Assembly: GCF_037392515.1 (NCBI RefSeq)
Contig: NC_090283.1
Span: 34,674,249-34,738,248 of the forward strand
Length of the DNA stretch: 64,000 nucleotides
Direction: 5' to 3'
From: Haliotis asinina
Taxonomy: Eukaryota > Mollusca > Gastropoda > Lepetellida > Haliotidae
Shown: piece after piece, positions 1-10,033 of the stretch
How positions within the stretch are numbered: position 1 is the stretch's first letter
Layout: the number at the start of each line of letters is the position of its first letter
Notes under the pieces: generated by a model
Databases searched by the model: none
Told to the model about the DNA's origin: nothing
Seen by the model: only the letters and a program-made list of their open reading frames with translations
Translations under genes and position numbers: made by a program

Positions 1-494
1 GGACATGTTCAGGGTCGTACCATGGATGGACCTAGGGGTCAAAGCCACAGACATGGTGGAGACAATAATAAAAGCAGCGAGCCATGCCATCATGTCTTTT
101 AAGATATGGTGTTTGTGCCAAGGAAGGGCATCCACTGACAAGGTGTTGGACAGTCTCTGTAAATTCATTACAAAGACGACATTTCGTTCACATTTTGGTT
201 AAGAATCGCATTATGGCGATTGCGAGTGGGAAGTGACTGGTCCTGAGCAGCAAAAAGAAAGCCCTCAGTTTCACATTTGAGACCAGCCGACTTCATCCAG
301 GCGAAGGAGTCGGTTGGATTGCTGTTCTGTTCCACGCACTGCATGCACATACGATGCAATGGCTTCTCAGACAGTTTTTCCACAAAGGGCTGACTCTGGG
401 CAGACTTGGTGAAGGACCTCACCTGGTCTACTCCCATCGCTGTACCGTCCAGCAGTAGATCATTATTATCACTCCTGATAATCAGGCCTAGCAA
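1..494 (-). mobile_element. Non-LTR retrotransposon fragment, C-terminal zinc-knuckle region, frameshifted
   Basis: Read on the minus strand, the frame from 494 to 168 contains FAWMKSAGLKCETEGFLFAA followed by QDQSLPTR, a block I know from the C-terminal part of many invertebrate non-LTR retrotransposon polyproteins. That frame hits a stop at 168-170. The family continues in another frame from about 190 to 1 with CRLCNEFTETVQHLVSGCP and later RHDGMA and HPWYDPEHV, the usual cysteine/histidine motif and tail. The second frame has its own stop after GFDP. The copy is therefore broken by at least one frameshift and one nonsense change, and it runs off the left edge. It lies just downstream of the splice donor of the acetyltransferase exon at 700-532, so it probably sits in that gene's first coding intron. 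The family call is confident; the clade is not assigned. Confidence 0.8.
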
Positions 495-531
495 TAATTA
501 GCACAATTCGTCACAGAGACAACTGACTCAC

Positions 532-700
532 CAACGGTTCTTCCATCTTTCTTTTCTGCTACCCACCAAATCGAGTGATCGATATCAAAACATTTGAGCA
601 GATATGGGAGTGAACTACTCCAGCCTTCATGTTTAGCTAGCACAGCTACATATTTCACTTCAGATCGGCCAACCAAACGTCTGATCACAACTCCTGCCAT
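532..700 (-). CDS. First coding exon of a GNAT-family acetyltransferase (partial gene, leaves window on the left)
   Basis: The minus-strand ATG at 700 opens with MAGVVIRRLVGRSEVKYVAV, then AKHEGWSSSLPYL, and ends WWVAEKKDGRTVG. This is the layout of the N-terminal beta1-alpha1 region of GNAT acetyltransferases of the YitH/HolE kind, where a typical reading is IRxL, EGW, VAExDGxxVG. GNAT enzymes move an acetyl group from acetyl-CoA to an amine; the substrate here cannot be told. A strong donor (GTTG|GTGAGT) begins at 531, which splits the final Gly codon (phase 1). An upstream TTG would lengthen the frame, but the ATG at 700 directly precedes the domain. Remaining exons would lie left of the window. 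The intron contains the retroelement at 1-494. A matching C-terminal half occurs on the other strand at 3455-4015. Confidence 0.55.
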
Positions 701-1111
701 GATAGTATAGTTGAAAACACCAGCCCTCTTCGGGTAGGCACAACCTGAATGGATTTCAATGCTTGACCGAGGCCTTTTGATGTGGAGGTGGCTGGTAAAA
801 CTTGCCACAACAGATGGTTCCAACGCTGTTTTATACTATATATGAAATATGTAACAGCCTTGAACAGCGTGTACCACAGCGTTTTTCGACTGTGGCGTCG
901 TTGTCTCTCGTCGTTGTCTGTAACGGTATAGTGTAAGTGTCAGTACTGCCTGTCAACGAGACGAGGCGACGAGATGTCATTAGTTTTTAATCTATTTTTA
1001 TCAAAATCTGTAACTCAAAGGTTTAAAAACATTTACTTGCATTTCTGGCCTGCCTTGCAACCTCTATCACCTAAAATTATACCGAACTTTTATAGTAGAA
1101 TCAGTGATCGT

Positions 1112-1245
1112 GGTTTAATGCCGCATTTAGCAATATTCCAACAATATCACGGTGGTGGACACCAGAAATGGGCTTCACGTGTTGGGATTAGAACACAGGT
1201 CTTCAGCGTGACAAGCAGATGCTGAAACCATTAGGCTACCCCACA
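1112..1245 (-). repeat. tRNA-derived SINE, family A copy
   Basis: The minus strand reads TGGGGTAGCCTAATGGTTTC (A-box-like), then a degenerate B box (GTGTTCTAATCCC), then CCCATTTCTGGTGTCC and a tail GATATTGTTGGAATATTGC. It matches the better copy at 28235-28400 base for base over much of its length. It is part of the abalone-type tRNA-SINE family found throughout the window. Confidence 0.75.
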
Positions 1246-1725
1246 GCCCCTTTAAATCAGACCTAATAAGAGAGCATTACGTCGTTGATGTCGACATTGC
1301 ATTTTAAACTTTTAGGACATCAACAGCACGATGCACATCAAGTGAATCCAACAAAAAGACAGGAAAAAGCCAGATAAAATAATGTTCCATCAGAAAAAAA
1401 GACTATGAATGTTATGAGGTGCTAGACGATATTTTCATATTCATATTTTCATAGAAGATCATTTTATATCCGTTTTCACAATTCAAGAACAATATATATT
1501 CCACCATTTTGCCGTATCAATCATAGTGAATATATATTAGAGGCATTCTTGAAAGCAACAAATTTACAAATAGTCAAATTTCTATAGGTATACCTATCCT
1601 TAATTGAACAATAGCAAATCTGTTTGAAATGTTATATGTGTGTGCTCACATGTATTGTACTAAAGGCCTGTAGCCTCTTAAGTTCCCTGAATGAAAAAAA
1701 AAGTTGAATTCAGTGGATAGATATG

Positions 1726-1820
1726 GGTGAGTGTGGTGTCGCATTTAGCAATATTCAATCATTATCACGGTTGTGGACATTGCCTTTACCCATTGTGCTC
1801 ATGTGAGGAATAGAACGCAT
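1726..1820 (-). repeat. Truncated SINE family A copy
   Basis: This has GTGAGTGTGG, then CGCATTTAGCAATATTCAAT, TATCACGG, a degraded middle and CATGTGAGGAATAGAAC, the reverse of the family A body and B-box region. The tRNA-like A box is missing, so the copy is 5'-truncated. Confidence 0.6.
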
Positions 1821-2131
1821 AAAAAGGCAGATTTTTTCATTCTGATTTTTTATTACGCATAGATGGTCATGAGGCTAACAGTACAGCATGTGTAAACAGT
1901 GAGGTAAAGACATGCATATGCGCCACTCTGATAATGTGGATCTTAGTGCAATCAATACGATTATACATTCGCAATGTACCTAAAGAAATATATCACGGTG
2001 AATGAGTAGTTTGGTTCCACAAAGATTCCTTATATTATTATCACACGTTAACTAGACTGTACTGACACCTCCTGCATTTCAATGCTATGGAAATTACTAC
2101 ATGTTCATTTTGGAACCAGTTCGAATTGTAA

Positions 2132-2183
2132 GAGGGACAGACAGACAGACTGACAGAGAGAGAGAGAGGGGGGGGTGGGGGGC
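2132..2183. repeat. Compound microsatellite (GACA)n-(GA)n-poly(G)
   Basis: A run of GACAGACAGACAGACT passes into GAGAGAGAG and a G-rich tract with one T interruption. It is a simple repeat with no other signal. Confidence 0.85.
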
Positions 2184-2549
2184 ACTATGAACCTAGTAAT
2201 TTGTATATACTTCATGCCTATGTTGTGATAGGTTTATAAAGATATGTTTTTCTCACATTGGCATTACAGCTCGATTATAGGTATCCATATTCAGTTACCT
2301 CAGAATGACACTTATAATCATCACAAATAGAAAAACAACATTTTTTTCTGAATCCATACGCATTTCTGCGGAAAGCAGTCTGCACTACGACTTGGCCTTG
2401 TGATGTTTACATGGATCTGTCTGACAATGTTCGACATATGGAGCTCGGACACATCCCTGTCCTTCCACACTGTTTGACGATGAACGCCTTCACCAGCACA
2501 TATCTCTACTGCAGATTACAGAGATTATTCGGAACCAGTTCTCTCAAGT

Positions 2550-2765
2550 GAATGAGTGAGTAAGTTTAATTTTACGCCGCACTCAACAATATTTCAGCTG
2601 AATGGCGGTGGTCTGTAGACAATGGAGCCTGGACCACCAGACAATCCAGGAATCCAACAGCATGAGCATCGATCTGCGCAACTGATATGTGTCAACCAAG
2701 TCATCGAGCCTGACCACCCAACCCCACTAGCCCGGGGCTCTCAAGAAATCATCACTGCTCGCAAT
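2550..2765 (-). repeat. SINE family B copy
   Basis: On the plus strand it reads GAGTGAGTAAGTTTAATTTT, ACGCCGCACTCAACAATATT, GCGGTGGTCTGTAGACAATG, then CAACAGCATGAGCATCGATC and the block CAACCAAGTCATCGAGCCTG. This is the reverse of the family B consensus as seen in the nearly intact copy at 55377-55622. It is diverged and its far end is blurred. Confidence 0.75.
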
Positions 2766-2989
2766 GGATGTGTCATTCATGTAGACTGCTTAACTCATCA
2801 GCTTAATATCTGAACGTTAATTAACAGCATATTACATGGCCTACTAAACTCTCAAACATAATGAATTTTGAGACAAATACAGATTATTGCCTGTCGTAAA
2901 GTGTGCAAATATTAAATGAAACACAACAGAGATAATTGTGAATACAAATATATTTGTGTGTACTGGTTATGTTATTGTCAATATATACT

Positions 2990-3066
2990 TGTCTGGATCC
3001 TACTCGTTCTTTATAGACCGCCACCATACAGCTGGAATATTGCTGAGTGTGACGTTAGTAAAAACA
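2990..3066 (+). repeat. SINE family B tail fragment
   Basis: GTCTGGATCCTACTCG, then TTTATAGACCGCCACCATAC, AGCTGGAATATTGCTGAGTG and a TAAAAAC end match only the 3' tail of family B, so the piece is strongly 5'-truncated. Confidence 0.7.
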
Positions 3067-3454
3067 AAACCTAAAGTCCATATAGTTTTAGTTAATCATA
3101 GGATAGTTTAAACTAGAAAACAGAATCTCTGAATTGAATGATTGCATTCATTTTATTTTGTAGCCTCCGCAATGCTATAGTTGTCTTTACATAATTCTTG
3201 TCCTGTACCACACTGTAGAATATATGTATAGTATGAAAACAAGCACGAAGGTTAGTCAAGAACAATTACGGATATTACTTTAAATGTTAAATCAGTCATT
3301 CAGTCACGTGTGTTTTCTTCATAAGTCTATGTTGTTGCAGCGTGTTTGACTTCGACGATGCTGCTTCTCACGGAGGATGTCACGACGTTGATGAAGACTA
3401 TCACAATCAAATGATCGGGAAGAAACTGAAAACATCATCACTATCAAAATGTAG

Positions 3455-4015
3455 GGAGAAAAACATTTCAATCCTGCCGCTGAAGAAGGTTTCAAACCCT
3501 TACATGAAATACAAATGCTGACAAAGGAAAAGATGAATGTCAAGATTCCACTTTTACTGGACACAAAGTTTCGCGTATTTCCGGTAACTGGTGCCCTCCT
3601 TGGACCTGTCGAGGATTACGATGCACGGATACATCCAGTCAAGAGAACTATTTTCTTTCATAAATGCATCATTGCAAGTGCAGCCTATGTGTACATAGCT
3701 GTGGATACACTTTCTAATGACGTCATCGGTCATGGTGTTCTTCGGAAAGCCGATGGGGGATGGAAACCGGGTCCAACGTACGCTGATAATGATGAAGTGG
3801 GATACAAACTCTTCAGAACGCTCTATGATAAAGTCTCGGAAGGAGACGTCATGGTTGTGAATTCATACGTCGAGAATCACGCGGCGATTGCCTTATTTAG
3901 AGAAACTGGATTTTGCTGTCAGCGCACCTTTACCTTGATGTACTCAAAGAATCCTCTGAACATTCCAGTCAAAAAGGTGTTGCAGTTGGTTCTTCCTTCC
4001 CACCGATGTGAGTGA
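3455..4015 (+). CDS. C-terminal exon of a GNAT-type acetyltransferase (YitH/HolE-like)
   Basis: The open frame runs from just after an in-frame TAG (3452-3454) to TGA at 4013-4015. It has three recognisable blocks: VEDYDARIHPVKRTIFF, then AAYVYIAVDTLSNDVIGHGV with LRKADGGWKPGPTYADN, then VGYKLFRTLYDKVSEGDVMV and NHAAIALFRETGF. This order (YDxxxxPxxRxxFL, YVAxD..IVGxGVLRxA..GxKxGPLYAD, LFR.L, N..A..L....GF) is the C-terminal domain of YitH/HolE-type GNAT acetyltransferases. The TAG at 3452-3454 also provides an AG splice acceptor, giving the exon start used here; its pyrimidine tract is weak. If the gene is unspliced, the first ATG is at 3515. I find no N-terminal half upstream on this strand: the only one is at 700-532 on the opposite strand. 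It may be a real terminal exon or a pseudogene remnant. Confidence 0.55.
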   Translation, partial: GEKHFNPAAEEGFKPLHEIQMLTKEKMNVKIPLLLDTKFRVFPVTGALLGPVEDYDARIHPVKRTIFFHKCIIASAAYVYIAVDTLSNDVIGHGVLRKADGGWKPGPTYADNDEVGYKLFRTLYDKVSEGDVMVVNSYVENHAAIALFRETGFCCQRTFTLMYSKNPLNIPVKKVLQLVLPSHRCE

Positions 4016-4034
4016 CTTTTGTATCACCCTGTTG

Positions 4035-4162
4035 TTAGCAATATAGCAGCTACATCACGGCGGGGAACGACTCAAATGAGGTTGAAACAATTTACCTATA
4101 TGAAAAATCGAACTCGTATGGCTGGTGTGACGAGCAAACGCTCAAACCACTAGGCTACCCCT
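4035..4162 (-). repeat. SINE family A copy
   Basis: TTAGCAATATAGCAGCTACA, TCACGGCGGGGAACGACTC, AAAAATCGAACTCG (B box reversed), GGTGTGACGAGCAAACGCTC and AACCACTAGGCTACCCC (A box reversed) follow family A order. It begins about 20 bases after the stop of the acetyltransferase exon, so it probably sits in its 3' UTR. Confidence 0.8.
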
Positions 4163-4612
4163 ACGTCGATGTCGTGTCATAAGGAACACTAGGCAGTCCT
4201 AGGGTCTCAAGTGTTCCTGTACCCAGTATAAATGTAATTACACTTCCCCCTGTGAGAAATGTTAGGTTGATAATCAATCGAATGTTGGTAATATTTCTAA
4301 GTTTGCACTTTGTTAGTTGTACGGCGATTCGTTTTCATATATGCTAGTATTCATATTTCAGACGTCCAGAGATTATTCTGCTCAAATTCAAATATTCAGG
4401 GGAGCATTGTATTATGACCATGTTACTGGTCTGTTTGCTCTCCTATCATGGACGAGTGCATGAATCGACACTGACGACACCTATATATAGTATCTTATTA
4501 AAACTTTTAAATATTCCTCATTTCGTGCAATATTGCAGCAATGTGAAATACATTATGTTATATTTTATGTGTACATCTGTGCACAAAGACGGAACTACGT
4601 TGCATTTTGTAC

Positions 4613-4618
4613 AATAAA
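4613..4618 (+). promoter_or_regulatory. Candidate polyadenylation signal AATAAA
   Basis: A canonical AATAAA lies about 600 bases downstream of the acetyltransferase stop and is the first good candidate on the plus strand after the SINE. It is positional evidence only. Confidence 0.3.
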
Positions 4619-4829
4619 TTGAATAAGTGATTTAGTTCATGTGAGTGTATGGAACATTTGACACTTACATATACATAGTGTAAACTCATTATGTCCTGGA
4701 ATCTATTGGAAACGCAACAGTTGAAAACGCCGTTTAATTTCCTTAATTCCATTGTCATAAATTAAGCATAAGAATATAGAGGTCAATTTAAATTTCACAC
4801 GCCCTCAAGACTTGCTCACTACAAGTTTG

Positions 4830-5050
4830 CTTCAGCATCTCTACATGTACATTCCAGCATGTCTAAATGTAACGATAAAGCGTGTCTACATGAATGTTCC
4901 AGCATGTCTACATGTATCGTTCCAGAACGTCTACATGTACGCTCCAGCATACCTACATGTACATTGCAGCATGTTTACATGTACATTCCAACATGTCGAT
5001 ATGTAACATTCCAGCATGTATATATAAATATTCCAGCTTGTATACATATG
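4830..5050. repeat. Short satellite array, 23-bp CATGTCTACATGTA... units
   Basis: About nine to ten degenerate copies of a 23-base unit of the form CAGCATGTCTACATGTAACG plus TTC. This is the same family as the large array at 5957-8405, separated from it by about 0.9 kb. Peptides read through it (HVYMNVPACLHV-like) are repeat artefacts. Confidence 0.9.
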
Positions 5051-5174
5051 CGACCGTGGTCCAGGGGTGTGATTTCGGGTCTCTGGACGACGCCGAAAAA
5101 AATGAAAGTCTGAAAGTCTAACCAACATTCTACAGTTTGTTGCAATGGTGATGAGGTGTTGTGGGGAAACTGTA

Positions 5175-5633
5175 TAAAAGAGAAGGTCTCCCAAAGGAGC
5201 AGGAACCCACTGATGAGCAAAATATATGGACATATGGACAATATGGCCAAAATATATATAATACAACCTCATGGTTAAATATCACGACATTATGTCAATA
5301 TCACAGACATTTAATTCACTAATTCATAGACAGTCTGTCACTGTACCAAGTAATGGGATTACTGTCATGGTCGACAAAATAAGCACATGGTCATGGTCAG
5401 ATTCACAACTCAAACAGCCTGCATGTGAAACAAATAACGAGACAGTTGTATAAGTTAATGTTTTTATATGTTGTAATTAATAGCTAATAAATTTGAATAT
5501 TTACTGTTAACTATATGTTGCTATTTAATGAATTTAACTGATGCCTAACCTAATTTAGGATGAATCATTGAAGAAGATTGACTCACGTGTACAAAAGAGA
5601 AGGTCTCTCAAAGGAGCAGGCACCCACTGAGAG
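5175..5633. repeat. Direct pair of a 40-base motif flanking unique DNA
   Basis: AAAAGAGAAGGTCTC, then C/TCAAAGGAGCAGG, then ACCCACTGA occurs at 5177-5213 and again at 5593-5630 in the same orientation. Between and around the pair is low-complexity AT-rich DNA with no recognised gene. It may be two copies of an unidentified dispersed repeat. Confidence 0.5.
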
Positions 5634-5956
5634 GCAACATACAGGTGGGCAAAAACAGTTGTTGCCATAAGGAGCCAATCAAGGACAGGTAAATACTAAG
5701 AAGGAAGTAAGGTTATGGGCAGAAAACAGGAAATGAAATGAATTAGGATGATTCCCAATTCCGAAAAAGCTGGTGGTTATTTTTAGAAAATTCAAGATGG
5801 AGGCCAGTGCTAGTAAACATAGAAAAGACACCACAATGACATGGATGACATGGGTGTTATTGCACCACCCAATTGACATTTAAGGTAGTATGTATAACCA
5901 AACATGCTAACTTTATGCCAAATTTATTTACAAACATATGCCACACTGCTACACAT

Positions 5957-8405
5957 ATAACGTTCCACTTTGTTTACATGTACATTCCTGCATGTCTACA
6001 TGTAACGTTCCAGCATGTCTACATGTAACGTTCCAGTTTACTGTTAAGTGCATGTACATTACACCATATCTACATGTATTGATGTACGTGTAATGTTTCT
6101 TCGTGCCTACGTGTAAATCATGTTTATATGAATGTTACATGTAACGTGTCAGCATACCTATATGCAACGTTCCAGAATGTCTACATGTAACGTTCCAGCA
6201 TCTCTGGACGTACATTCCAGAATGTCTACAAATCCGTTTAAACATGTCTACTGGTAACCCTCCAACGTGCCTACATGCAACGCTCCAGCATGTCTTCATG
6301 TGACTCGCCAGCATGTCTTCATGTGACTCGCCAGCATGCCTACATGTACTTTCAACTAAGTCTACATAAATGTTGCAGCATGTCTACATGTAATGATCCA
6401 GCTTGTCTGAATATACATTCTAGCATGTTTACATATACATTCCAGCATGTCTACATGCAACGTTCAAGCACGTCTACATGTACGTTCCAACATGTCTACA
6501 TGTAACATTCCAGCAAGTGTACATGTCATCTTCCACAATGTCTACATGTTACGTTCCAACATGTCTATATGAATGTTCCAGCATGTCTACACGTAACGTT
6601 CCAGCATGTCTACATGTAACGTTCCACAATGTCTGCATGTAACGTTTCAGCATGTGATGATATAATGATCCAGCATGTCTACATGTACATTTTAGTATGT
6701 CTACATGAACAATCCAGCATGTCTACAGGTAGATTCCATCATGACAACATGTAACTTTCCAGTATGTCTAAACGTGGCGTTTCAGCATGTCTACATGTAA
6801 CGTTTCAGTAACGTTAAAGAATGACTACATATAACGGTTAAGCATGTCTACTTGTAACCTTCCACAATGTATACACGAGTGTTCCAGCATTTCTTCATTT
6901 ACCGTTCCAGCATGCCCACATGTAACGCTCCAGCATGTCTACATATACGTTCCAGAATGTCTACATGTAACGTTTCAGCATATATACATGTACACTCCAG
7001 CATGTCTTCATGTGCTTTTCCAGTATGTACAATGTCTCCATGTACATTCCAGCATGCCTATATGTAACGATTAAGCAAGTCTGATGAATATCCCAGCGTG
7101 TCTCCAAGTAACCTTCCAATATATATAGATGTACATTAAATAATGTCTACATCTACGTTTAAACATGTCTACATGTAAACTTAAAGCGTGTCTCTATGAA
7201 CACTCCAGCATGTCTACATGTATCGATCCAGCACGTCTACATGAACTCTCCAACATGTCTACGTTTTAGAATGTCTACATGTAATACTCCAGCATGTCTG
7301 CATAAACATTTCAGAATGTCTACATGTAACATTTCATTATGTCTGCATGTAACATTTCATTCTGTCTACAAGAACTTTCCAGCGTGTCTACATGTACATT
7401 CCAGCATGTCTATATGTAACGTTTATTAAAATTAAATGGCCCAGCATGTCTACTTGAACGCTTCAGTATGTCTAGATGTACATTCCACCATGTCCACATT
7501 TTAACGTTCCAGCATGTCTGTATGTACTTTCCACTTTTTCTGCATGTACATTCCATCATGTCTATATGTAGCGCTAAAACGTGTCAACATGAATGTTCCA
7601 GCATGTCTACATGAAACGCTCCAGCATACCTCGATTACATTCCAGAGTCTCTACATGTGCGTTCCAACATGTGTGCATTGAATTTTCCTGCTTTCCAATA
7701 TGTCTACCTGAATGTTGCAGCATATCTTCAAATAACGATCCAGCATATCTAAATGAACGTTGCAGCATGTCTACATGTAGATTCCAGCAGGTCTACATTT
7801 TACTTTCCACTGTTTACATGTACATTCCACCATGTCTACATGTAACGTTCCAGCCGGTTTAGATATACATTCCACCATGTCTACATGTAACGTTTTCTTC
7901 ATGTGACATTTCATCATGAATACATGTAAGTCCCAGCATGTCTACATGGATGTTCCATCATGTCTACTTGTAACGTCTCACCATGTCTACATGTAACGTT
8001 CCAGTGTGTCTACCTCTAACGTTCCAGCATGTCTATATGTACGGTCCAGCATGCTTACATAAATTATCCAGCTTGTCTACATGTACATTCCAGCTTGTCT
8101 GCATGAACATTCCACCATGCCTACATGTAACGTTCTAGTATGTCGATATGAATGTTCCAGCATATCTACATAAATGTTCCAGCATGTATACATGAACGTT
8201 CCAGCTTTTCTAAATATACATTCACATGTCTACATGTAACGTTCCAGCATGTCTATATGTCTCATTCAAGACTGGCTACATGTAACGTTCCAGCATGTCT
8301 ACATGAACGCGCCAGTATGTCTACAGGTAACGTTCCTGCATGTCTACATGTACCATTCGAGAATGTGTACATGTAACGTTCATGTATGTCTACATGAATG
8401 CCCAA
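5957..8405. repeat. Large 23-bp minisatellite/satellite array
   Basis: Roughly 2.4 kb made of units close to CAGCATGTCTACATGTAACG plus TTC, on the order of 100 copies, with many point changes and occasional insertions. Each unit holds the inverted repeat CATGT-CT-ACATG and the palindrome AACGTT. Because 23 is not a multiple of 3, all frames pass through the unit in turn and yield many short Cys/Met/Tyr/His-rich open frames, which I treat as shadows. The array ends near 8405 at the sequence GCCCAAGGAGGGGAGAGG. Confidence 0.95.
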
Positions 8406-9000
8406 GGAGGGGAGAGGAATACCTGGTTGACAGAAGAGGGAAAAGATGTTACCTCACCTCAACTGTAGTTCATATTATTTACATTTGTAGGAGATAATAG
8501 TCAAGGACGAATAACTGAGGCATTAATTATGCACAAACACATTGTAACTGAATGTTATTTCTTCATAAAATGCAATGATAAAAGGCTGAACACTACAGTA
8601 TTTTTAGTAATATGTTTCACAAATATGCTAGCATCAGTTCATTAGTCATCTACTGGGACTCAGGAAATTAAATTTAGAATTCGAAAGCGGACTATATTAT
8701 GATATGTGTATTTCATAATTGTATATTATATCATCAAAATATACAATTCTCTCTGATTTGTCTTCATCGAATTTTGTCTACGCCGTGCTGAATCGTTCAG
8801 TTAAATATTTGCTCGTTATCATTATCATTATCATTAGATCATCATAAATCTATACTCTTCTTTAGTCACAAAATAGCTGATATTAACTCACCCACTCACT
8901 CACTCACTCACTCACTCACTCACTCACTCTCAAGTCTACCTAATGATTGATGCATAACCTGTGTCAATGACGACGTCGCACATGTTTACACTGGACTTTG
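8406..9000. other. Intergenic DNA with a (CACT)n tract
   Basis: No coding signal is seen. The only structure is a CACTCACTCACT microsatellite at about 8887-8929, the same tetranucleotide that ends the SINE tails, so it may mark a decayed SINE end. Confidence 0.5.
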
Positions 9001-9009
9001 CTCTTGGAG

Positions 9010-9200
9010 AATACAAGGGCAACGTAGGACTTACTATCTCCTACATAGGACTTACTATCACCCACGTAGGACTTAACATCTAAGGAAGATTAGGAATAGG
9101 AGATAGTAAATCCTACGTAGGAGATACTAAGTCCTGTAAGTCCTAAGTAGGAGATACTAAGTCCTACGTAGGTGATATTAAGTCCTACGTAGGAGCTAGT
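9010..9200. repeat. Cluster of palindromic CCTACGTAGG units in opposed orientation
   Basis: The left part (about 9020-9080) repeats ACGTAGGACTTACTATCTCC. The right part (about 9092-9196) repeats its reverse complement form GGAGATACTAAGTCCTACGT. Each unit carries the perfect 10-base palindrome CCTACGTAGG or a variant, and the two halves face each other about a short centre (AGGAAGATTAGGAAT). The unit length is about 30 bases. Confidence 0.85.
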
Positions 9201-10033
9201 GACACCAAAAGAATTTTCACCGTGGCCCTAACACGCCGACGTAGCAACTCGGTCCTTGGCGGTTTATCAAAAAACAACAAGTGCACCCCCTCGGAAGGCC
9301 TGTGTATATGCCTCCCACACACATCGGCAAAGTGGACAAAAGCTTTAGATACTCGTGAGACTTTTAAAATACGATATATTCAATGACGAGTACGTAATTG
9401 TCCGGTTTTCGATCACGTCGCCTTGATTTGGTGATGCACCTTTACAGGTTATATAGTAAAGGGGTTGCATAGTAAACCGGGACTTAGTTCATCGATTTTC
9501 AGACCTGCGGTGGGCGCCTGTGCTCTATGCATTGTTTGTATTCCACCTTAATGATCACTTAGTTATGGGCCGGGAAAGCTACTTTCTTAATTATAAAGAG
9601 GAAAGTAGGGGTAGCTTTACCGGTCATAGAGGATGGGGTGCGTCACGGTATGTGATTACGGAGATGTACCTTTACCTTGAATGAAGGCAATAAAAAAACT
9701 AAGTTACCGTATTCACCATATTTAATTTGTTCGGTTTTGCTTGCAATATATTACAAACAATTTAAATGAAATAAATGTATATACATGTAAAATGTAAGTT
9801 TACACAAAAAATATTCCTGTAAGCAGTTACTGCCATTTCATCATCGTAATCCTCACATCACTCCAGTTTTAACAGTTCAGATACACAGTCAACATATTCC
9901 ATATCATCTATGTCCTGGGTCCGTACGCATAGATCTTGACTCAGGGATCTAAGACGACAGTCTATCTGCCGGTAGCGGCGTTTCCTCTGTGGAGCACTAG
10001 GATAGGCTGTTAATCGGGCACAGGACACTTCGC
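9201..10033. other. Intergenic DNA left of the MULE remnant
   Basis: I see no gene. A weak hairpin (AAAGCTACTTTCTT against GAAAGTAGGGGTAGCTTT) lies at about 9568-9617. The last part (about 9880-10033) may be untranslated or degraded C-terminal sequence of the MULE remnant. Confidence 0.4.

Noticed and set aside
6275..8376. Many Met/Cys/His/Tyr-rich open frames of 60-90 codons
   Set aside because: They are readings of the 23-bp array in successive frames; several start at TTG or GTG and none has non-repeat content.
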